Shown piece by piece: positions 56,401 through 64,000 of a stretch of DNA of 64,000 nt; position 1 is the stretch's first letter; the number at the start of each line of letters is the position of its first letter. Position numbers and translations under genes: made by a program. The notes under the pieces are model-generated. The model was not told where the DNA came from. It saw only the letters and a list, made by a program, of their open reading frames with translations, and did no database searches. This DNA is from Epiperipatus broadwayi (Eukaryota; Onychophora; Udeonychophora; Euonychophora; Peripatidae): contig JAQFVV010013094.1 in assembly GCA_028023455.1 (NCBI GenBank), positions 186,001-250,000 on the forward strand. Reading direction: 5' to 3'.

Positions 56401-58800
56401 TATTGAAAATAAAGAATAGGTTCATTCAGACCACTTAATGGATATCCGGGCCTTATCAAGCGGAAAGAGATAACATTCAAGAAGGTCTTGCTAACATATA
56501 AATAGAGCTGAAATTTTAGGCTAATTCTCTTAGTGCGCCATTTTAACCAGTGTTGCACAACAGACCCACATCAATTTAAATTTTGAAATATGAATCCGGA
56601 GTAGAGGGACTAAATTTGCTTCCTCCTTTTCTTCTCCAAAAATCATTTCCCATACTGCTATGTTAACCTGCCATCTCCACTTATGGACTGCCTAAATTAA
56701 ATGCTGAACTATCTATCTCAAGATGCCAGCCATTATTTTTCAAAACTTTGCCTTGCTAACTGTGTTTGCCTCATTTTATAATTTTACACTTACCAATACG
56801 TACGGATGTCAAGACATCAAGTAATGGAAGGTAAATCCTAATCATGCCACTAATATGAACTCTTTCAAAACTTTCATTTTAAAACCTAAATAATTTATAA
56901 TGTAATTCTCTTTCTATTTAAACATGGCATTGTAATGCTAATTGTAACAATTCTATAAAGTAATGACTTTCTCTTTCTGTTATAAAAATCTAATGCACGA
57001 ATCTATAACTTTATTTTTTTTTTTAATGCATTTTTTTTACTGGGTTTCACAATTTCTATTTTTAATATTTTTAAATGTGGCAAACTTTTAATTTCTATAT
57101 TATAAATTTTGTATGATTTAATTTAATATGCTAATAGTTCAATCTAGCAAACCGATCCTAAATTTTCTTATTAGATATCCTTGATATTATGGGACATTAA
57201 ATTGTAAATGTAAGCTTTCTTACCTAACTAAAAGTTCACTCGATTAAATAATATTTTTTTAAATTATTCTATTTGCTTAGTGGCAGATTATTCACTGCTA
57301 CATTTAATCTATCACTTTATTACCATGTTCACGCTATTGATTTATTTTCATATTATATTTTAAAGTAAACTTAATAACCTTATCTTTGCTGTTTTTTTTA
57401 TTATCCGGTCAATCATTTGCCCATCACACCATCTAGCATGGTTATTATTTATGGAATTAATTACTAGTTAGCGTATTAATATTTGTTTAATAAAGGGAAC
57501 AATATTCCCTCTTTTATGTTGTGACATTCTAATTAATATTAAAGGCCATTTGCGTACCTTTCGAGAGGGATCAAATTATTTCATATCATTACACTAGATT
57601 CTATTAAATTACGAGGGCCTTAATCCACATATCAGCATAATAAAGAACCGGATTTATTTTTTATTATTAATGTTGCTTGGCTTAGGTAATGTTATGAAAT
57701 TTCCTCGTTTTGCTTTGTCAAACTTAAAACCCAGAGGAACGGGATTCTTTTACTTATGGCATATCCTTGAATGGGGTTTGGAAGCACCGACTCCAGGATA
57801 TTGTCAGGTGGTCATTTAGGCTCTGCATGGGTTAACACTGGACAAACAGACCATGATATTCCTATGCCATCCCCTTTTCAAATGCTGACCTATCATGTGT
57901 ACAGGCACATTTCATATTCTTATATAATTGATGAATCATTCATCCTAAAATGGACTCAATCTTTTCTAGCGTTATGATTTAGTCAGCACCGCGATTCTTG
58001 TTTAACAATTCTTACATTTGTCCATTTTAAATCTGTAAGACATAATGCCATGATTTCTAAATCTGTCTCATATTTTCATTTATATTATAAGTAAGGGAAT
58101 GTCATTCTAAAGCTTATTTAAGCTACCTGCCCTCTCATTGAGACAATGTTTCAGTGCGCTAACAAATAATACTAAATAAATCCTTTCCAGTCAGAAAAGA
58201 ATAGAATAAAATAAAATACAAATAATTTTTCTGTTTAAACATTTCCAGGTCTCATGACTATTTAAGTGAATAATGTAAAGTATAAAATATTTTTGTGTGT
58301 GGTTCAAATGAACCATAGTAAATTGATGTAACTTATAACCCATTTATCTGTTTTTAAGGTCACTCATTTTTCATAAAATAATCATAGCGTGCAAGGTATA
58401 TAATATGGTAAAATTGGTATCTACTGTTAGCATATTAGACCACATCTTTTGACTATCTGTACATTTTTTTAATCATCGTATTCAATTGCTGATTTGCGTA
58501 TTATTTAATCATTAACTTATGTGCTATTATTATGTAATTCCTTCAATATGCAAATCAGCATTTATAATCAAGTGAAACTCAAAATTTTATTAATGTTATA
58601 TGTAAATAGATTCACAACTGTTTGTTAAATTAAATATTTGTTTATTCGTTTTTCTTAATTAATATTAATAAATTATTAACCATATAACTAGTACTTAAGT
58701 CTGCTTTGCCTCATGATTTATGCATGCACATCATTAAATGGATTGTGTTATATATAGTTCATTTCCATTGACAGGCCAACTTAGATTTATAAATGAATTT
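56401..58800. other. Repeat-poor, complex non-coding stretch
   Basis: None of the window's repeat families reach into this region. The text is of mixed composition with many different 10-mers and several TAATTA homeodomain-like sites (for example 57456-57465). An octamer ATGCAAAT lies at about 58547. The open frame 57771-57977 (68 codons) has mixed composition but no motif I know. It might be regulatory DNA of a neighbouring gene or an unrecognised exon. Neither is shown by the sequence. Confidence 0.3.
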
Positions 58801-61800
58801 TGATGCAAAGTCTAATTATAATCTTAAGCTATTTTATTCAGTTGGTGGCAGAGGTTCAAAGCATAGTACTATTATCATTCTCTATAGATCTCTTGTTTCT
58901 CCACTGGTGCTCCGGCACAGGAATGAATAAAATTTCATTTGTTATCATCAGAAATGTTGTTTGTAATGTTATAGATCTGGAAAATAGGCAAAAGGGCAGA
59001 GTTCATGATTGTTCCTGACTTATGTATCTTGCACATGATTGGACTCTAGGTACTTTTGCCTAGATGCTAGCTCTTGTTAGATGAACTTACAATTCTAGCC
59101 GGTACAATATATTGTAACAGTATATAATATGCCGTTACATTTATTTAAAATTAAAATAAAAACTAAAAGCTAAAATTAAAAGAGTTGTAAAATGTATATA
59201 TATATTCGCACAGATGCAAAACTTTAAAAGTTTTTTTTTAATATAAAAAAAAAAAAAGTATTTGAACGTATTTTTTTATGAGAAAAAAGGTAAATATCTA
59301 AATATAAATAAAAAAAAAGAGTAAAGAATTAAAGATTAATATTTTTTTAAAGTAACATAAGTAAAAATGGAATCAGGTATTAATTAATTCCTGTAATCTC
59401 AAAATGGAAATGATTGTTCTTTTAAATTAAATGAAAATGCAAACAAGCCCTTGGGGCTCTTATATAAAAAAAGTCAGATGAAAGATATAGATAAGAGAAC
59501 AAAAAAAAATCAGATGTCCAATAGAAGCAACGAATAACGCTCGGACCTTAACGAAAATTTGGAACAGGAAACCATGTTCAATGAATCCAAAGGACTACTA
59601 CAAAAAGAAAAATCTCCAAATTAAGGACAGTTCCAGCTTGATTTTTTTGAGAAGGGTGATAAGATGCACTTGTCACCCCCTCTCACTTATTTCAAATAAA
59701 ATGACTGTTGAATTATGAATGGTACTGTTGCAGACCACAAATCATATGGGTACGGCAATTAAATAGTACCAGGATTGAACCAGCTAAGGCAGCCTCCAGA
59801 TTGAGAACTACGGCATGAACAACAGACCAGTCTTTCTTGAAATTAAAACTAATAAAGTCTTCATGGGAATTGGCAGCAGGAACTGGGAGCACTTCTACTG
59901 TAAGATATGAACTGAAAAATTTAAAAAAAAAATGTAATTAAGAACTTTCGTTAAGATTTGACAAGCTAAACCTAATTTTTTAAAATGGACTTTAATCTGA
60001 GTTAAGATTTCAAAATCAATTATTGACGTTTAATTTTAAATATTTTGAGTTTGCTCATTTAATCATTTCCATTTTTTTTTATTAATATTTATTGACTAAA
60101 TTATATAAATGTGAAATTTAAGTAGGGCCTGAATGGCTGCATAGATTTATAAAGTTATATTAATTAATTAAAAGAGGGTTAATCTTAGGTTATTTGTTTC
60201 GTAGTTAAATTGGGTTAATTGTTTGGATATATTGTGTAATTAGTAAATGAAGCATGAGATTCGCTACATGCAGGATCATATTATACACCACACTTGGGCA
60301 AAAATAAGTCCTATTTCTCTTAATGACCATCGGAAGCAGACATATTCCCTGCTTCTTGGATCACTCCTTTAGCCTATGGAATGGGATAGTAAGACGAAAA
60401 ATGCAGTCCCTTCCTATGGAATTTTTTTTTATTATTCTTCTTCTTGCCAGACAGATGTACCATTCCTATACTGGATGAGAGTCAATGTCTTCAATAACCA
60501 TGTTGTTCAAATGTACATTCCTGACAGTATGGTATTGTGCTGTCGTATTCATGCTGCATTGAATATATCGATAGATTGGCGTTACTTTGAATGCGAACTT
60601 TTGGCCTAAGATTAAATGAGGGATAGAATATTTTCTTTTCAAATGCAATCTATGTAGTTTATTCATACTCGACACTAATAAAATATTATTAAATTCATCT
60701 GTGCAGATTGTTTAAAAAAAATTTAAATTTAAAAATTAATAACCAATCTAAAATAATAAATTTATTCCTCAATTTTATTTATATCTGCACTAATAAATGT
60801 TTTGTGTGTTAATACTGGCACAGTAGCTTATTTATTTTATGGAAATCATTTTTATTAAAATATTTCTTTTAAGCAAGTTGTATATTAAGTTTCTGGGTCT
60901 CTATGAGCTAGTGGCATGGGCTAACTGTCAATAAAAAAAATGTTGGATTTATAACTTGGGTATCTGCCTACTATATAAATTTTACAGGTTCAAATGACCT
61001 GATGGCCAAGCATGAGATGATTTTAGAAGCACTATTGGAGTTTTTCTACTTTTTTATACTGACTAAAGAAGCATTCACTAAAATGTACTTATCCTGGAAT
61101 TCTTAAGCTTCGACCTTAGTGATTAAAAGCGCTTTCTTTGAGCAGCGCATAGATTTGTCTTAGATTCCTGATAACCCAGAATATTTATAAATCTTCACGT
61201 GAAAAAAAGAAAATCCATTAGATATTCCTGCAGTGACAACTACTTAATATTTTGTATTAAAAGAAGTTGTCTAATCTAAACTGAGTAGTCACAAATTTAT
61301 TCAACATATTGAGAGAATTTATTTTAAATCATTAGTAGGACTTCACTTCTAAATAGTATATTTAAAATACTTGTTTTAAGTTTTAAAATATATTGTTTTA
61401 TTTAATAAAAAATGTGTTCATACTTCCATTATACTATTATTGTTTTTTATTTAATAAAAAACATGAATTTTAATTCATGTATTGGGTGTATTTACACTTT
61501 ATAACTGATTTTACACTCTTTTTAACCTATTTATAAACTTAACAAAATATTTCTCACACACAAGCTACCACGCACCCATACAAAGAATTTGATATTTTAA
61601 TTAACAAACTAATATGTCTCATACTTGAAAGTAAATGTTTACTTTGTTGCATTGCAATCATAAAACTTTTTTCAGTAGTCCACAAATCTATCCAACTACT
61701 TATTATTAGTAGATGTATGTAATTACTTATTGCTTTTTTGCAGAAAAATGGAAAAATCAAACTTTAAACTCTTACCTACTGACAGGCGATTAGTTTAGGT

Positions 61801-62199
61801 GATTATTGTTTTTGTTTAACATTTAGTCCTAGATAAATCTTTGACAAGGTGAATATCATGCAGATTAATTATTTAAATCGTTACATTTACTTCAAACACA
61901 AGCATATACACGATTTCGCCAGAATTTATTATTTTTGCATATTTTTGTACAGATCAGTACTTTTCAAACTTTTTAATATGAGGGCGCCCTGAAAAACAAT
62001 ATATTTTCATTCCCAATAAACTAACAATGTATAGAAAACCGTGATCATAATGTCTTTATAGTAGAAATAGTTTGTAATGTGATGGAAAATAGTAATAAAA
62101 GTAGAAAAAATAGTGAAAGATGTGGATGGAGAATGAATGATAGAAAGGATAGTGTAAGATGTGGATGGAAATGAATGATAAAAATAAGTTAGAAGAATA
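58801..62199. other. No gene recognised
   Basis: Open frames at 58800-59018, 60376-60609 (plus) and 60466-60675, 61554-61760 (minus) lack known motifs. 60420-60446 is a T/C-rich tract ending in GCCAG that could serve as a splice acceptor in front of 60447-60609, but nothing else supports an exon. 59560-59900 is somewhat richer in GC. Confidence 0.35.
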
Positions 62200-64000
62200 T
62201 AAAAAAAGTAAAAGAAATCATGGAAGAGTTTGTTGGAAATGAATCTAAGGACTGGTATGGTAAAGTAGAAAAAGTGGCAAATATAATTTTAAGTGAGAAT
62301 ATTAAAAAAATAAATAATAGAAAAGTGAGAATTAGGAAAAGTGTGGAAGAGAGGGGGGGGTGAATGCAGAGAATACAAATGTGCTATTAAAAACAAAGTG
62401 AAAAAGATGTTAATGTTAAATGGGAAAAGTATTTACAATAAGAAAGTTGGCTAAAAAGAATATTATATAGAGAGAATAAAATTAACTAGTAAATGGTTGG
62501 AGAATATGAATAAAAGTGAAAAAGATGGGAGTAAAAATTTTTGGAATATTAAAAGAGATGTAGGGGAGAGAGAAATAGTATTACTAGATAATGGAGAAAA
62601 TACAGTGTAGCTATAGATAAGAATTAGAGGCAATCTTAAATAAGTATGTAATGGATATAGAAAAGATCTTAGATATGAAGATCAGAGTGATAACAAACAT
62701 AATAGCACATAGTAAGGGAAATATTAGATTTACAGAAAATGATGAGGCATGGAAAAAATTGGCAAGTGCAAAGGCAAGAGGTTTAGATGGATGGGTAGCA
62801 AAGATGTTGAGGAATTTAGGAAATAAGGCAAAATTAAATCTATTATCATGTTTTAATAAGATGGCACAGAAATGAGAATTTCCAGATAGCTGGAATAATA
62901 CAAGAATAAGGCTACTATTTAAAGAAAAAATAAGGATCACAGAAATTTAAACAATTATAGACTGATAAGGTCAGTGTTATATAAAGTTTTTGCATATATG
63001 ATGTTGGGAAGGATTGCAAAATGGATGGGAAAAAATAATAATATAGTGGGAGAAAAACAAAAAGATTTACGAGTGAAAAAAACTTATAGGAGATGGTTTA
63101 TTTGTAGTTACACAACTTATAGATATGAGTAGGAATACAGGTAAATGGTTATATATGTTTTAATAGATATAGGGAAAACATATGATAGAGTAAATATAAT
63201 AGATTATGGATAAGTTTAGTAAATTTGGGAATGAATGGACTTTTAGTGGATCTTGTAAAGTAGTTGTATGAAAATAATTACAATAGATATCAATTAAAAA
63301 ATATAGAATCAGTTAAAGTAAAAAATGGGGTGGGAGTAAGACAAGGATGCCCTATGTAACCTATTTTGTTTTTCTTTATGGAGAGAGCAATAGAAAGACT
63401 AGGAAGAGGGATAAAAATACCATTAATAGGTGGTAAGGGAGTATATATATTATTATCGGGTCTTTTATTTGTGAATATCTTCTTGTGCACAGAAAATAAG
63501 GAAGATATGGAAGTTACACTGAAGACATGTGCAAGGGTGGGTAAAGGAATGGGGATTAAATTTAGTGAACAAAATCAAAAGTAATGATGATAAATGTGGG
63601 GAAAAGAGAAGAGGAAGGATTTTTATTGGGGAATATAAAGTTAAATATGGTGAATAGGTCTAACTATTTAGGAATTATCTTAAATAATTAGAGCAGTTTC
63701 TTGGATGAATGGAAGAAAAAATTGATAAATGAAGCAAAGAAAGGGACTGATTAAAAAATTAACAGAGTTTTCATATAATAAATATGATGTAGCTAGAATT
63801 GTATGGAAGGGGGTGGCAGATGCATTAATAAAAATAGGGAGTTGGGGAGATGAAAAACTAATATGGAGAGCTAGAGTTTAAATATATATACAAGTAAACA
63901 GAATATTGAGTGCGCCTTAATTTATGATAGTAGCCAGGAAAGTAGTTTACTGTTTAAAGTTTGAACACGATCGTTGGCCACAAGGGGATATAGACATAAA
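62200..64000 (+). mobile_element. LINE reverse transcriptase, decayed, runs off the window
   Basis: Plus strand in shifting frames: EEFVGNESKDWYGKVEK near 62225, then LASAKARGLDGWVAKMLRNL (62760-62820), the usual K-G-x-A-x-GLDG segment of LINE RTs. NYRxIR...VLYKVFAYMML follows near 62960. The palm I-D-x-x-K-x-YD region lies at about 63165-63190. GVRQGCPM is at 63335-63355, and MERAIERLGRGIKIP after it. The YxDD box is damaged near 63440-63475. KxKVMMINVGKREE and NYLGIIL complete the RT at about 63570-63680. Later text has SYNKYDVARIVWKGVA. The C-terminal knuckle would lie beyond 64000. Stops and frameshifts make it inactive. The clade (L1/Tx1-like or other) is uncertain. Confidence 0.8.

Noticed and set aside
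62611-62940. 109-codon minus-strand open frame
   Set aside because: It is antisense to the LINE RT segment with the GLDG motif.
1-64000. A new multi-gene biological system
   Set aside because: No set of intact neighbouring genes exists in the window. All clear coding remnants belong to known transposon groups.

Overview
This is a gene-poor, repeat-dense, strongly AT-rich stretch of an animal nuclear genome. The animal is most likely an invertebrate. Several signs point that way. There is no compact prokaryotic gene layout, and nearly every long open frame is a chance frame in AT-rich DNA. The recognisable coding sequence is mostly decayed eukaryotic transposons: RTE-type and other non-LTR retrotransposons, Penelope-like GIY-YIG fragments, a Ty3/gypsy element, a hAT/ZMYM1-like transposase and a pogo/Tigger derivative. 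tRNA-derived SINEs and many foldback (MITE-like) families fill much of the rest. I cannot fix the phylum from sequence alone. No complete host gene was found. The best host-gene candidate is one possible terminal exon of an unrecognised membrane protein (12398-12574, minus).

Layout. 1-12 kb: AT-rich DNA with foldback elements (families E, H, B, C), a nested family A copy and one TATA+Inr promoter-like site near 6.17 kb. 12-15 kb: the candidate exon, two large family A copies and a Penelope GIY-YIG fragment. 15.6-20 kb: a decayed RTE retrotransposon (minus), a family F foldback, a tandem duplication and a second RTE endonuclease fragment. 20-24 kb: foldbacks of families D, G and A and the second family H copy. 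26-28 kb: a second Penelope GIY-YIG fragment, a tRNA-derived SINE and a hAT-type MITE. 30-38 kb: family F, several RTE tails with local duplications, a near-perfect palindrome and a three-unit 182-bp tandem repeat related to family D. 37.8-42.7 kb: the C-terminus of a second LINE type, a long hAT/ZMYM1-like transposase pseudogene and an internally deleted pogo/Tigger element.

43.27-48.92 kb holds the most striking object. A Ty3/gypsy gag-protease-RT-RNase H segment, with no integrase and broken by frameshifts and stops, lies between two arms of about 1.09 kb that are inverted and roughly 98-99% identical by eye. The right arm belongs to a proper 5' LTR of about 2 kb that ends at a primer-binding site. 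The left arm is the start of the same LTR in the opposite orientation. This looks like a rearranged (inverted) retrotransposon rather than a normal LTR-gag-pol-LTR copy. 49-56 kb carries more foldbacks (A, D, F, E) and a second SINE. 56.4-58.8 kb is repeat-poor and more complex, and might hold conserved regulatory DNA. 62.2-64 kb is a LINE reverse transcriptase (plus) running off the end.

Nothing here works together as a pathway. The window records successive transposon insertions, duplications and decay. I found no convincing new cellular system. The items most worth following up are the inverted gypsy structure, the link between family D and the 182-bp tandem array, and the flanking direct repeats of family A.
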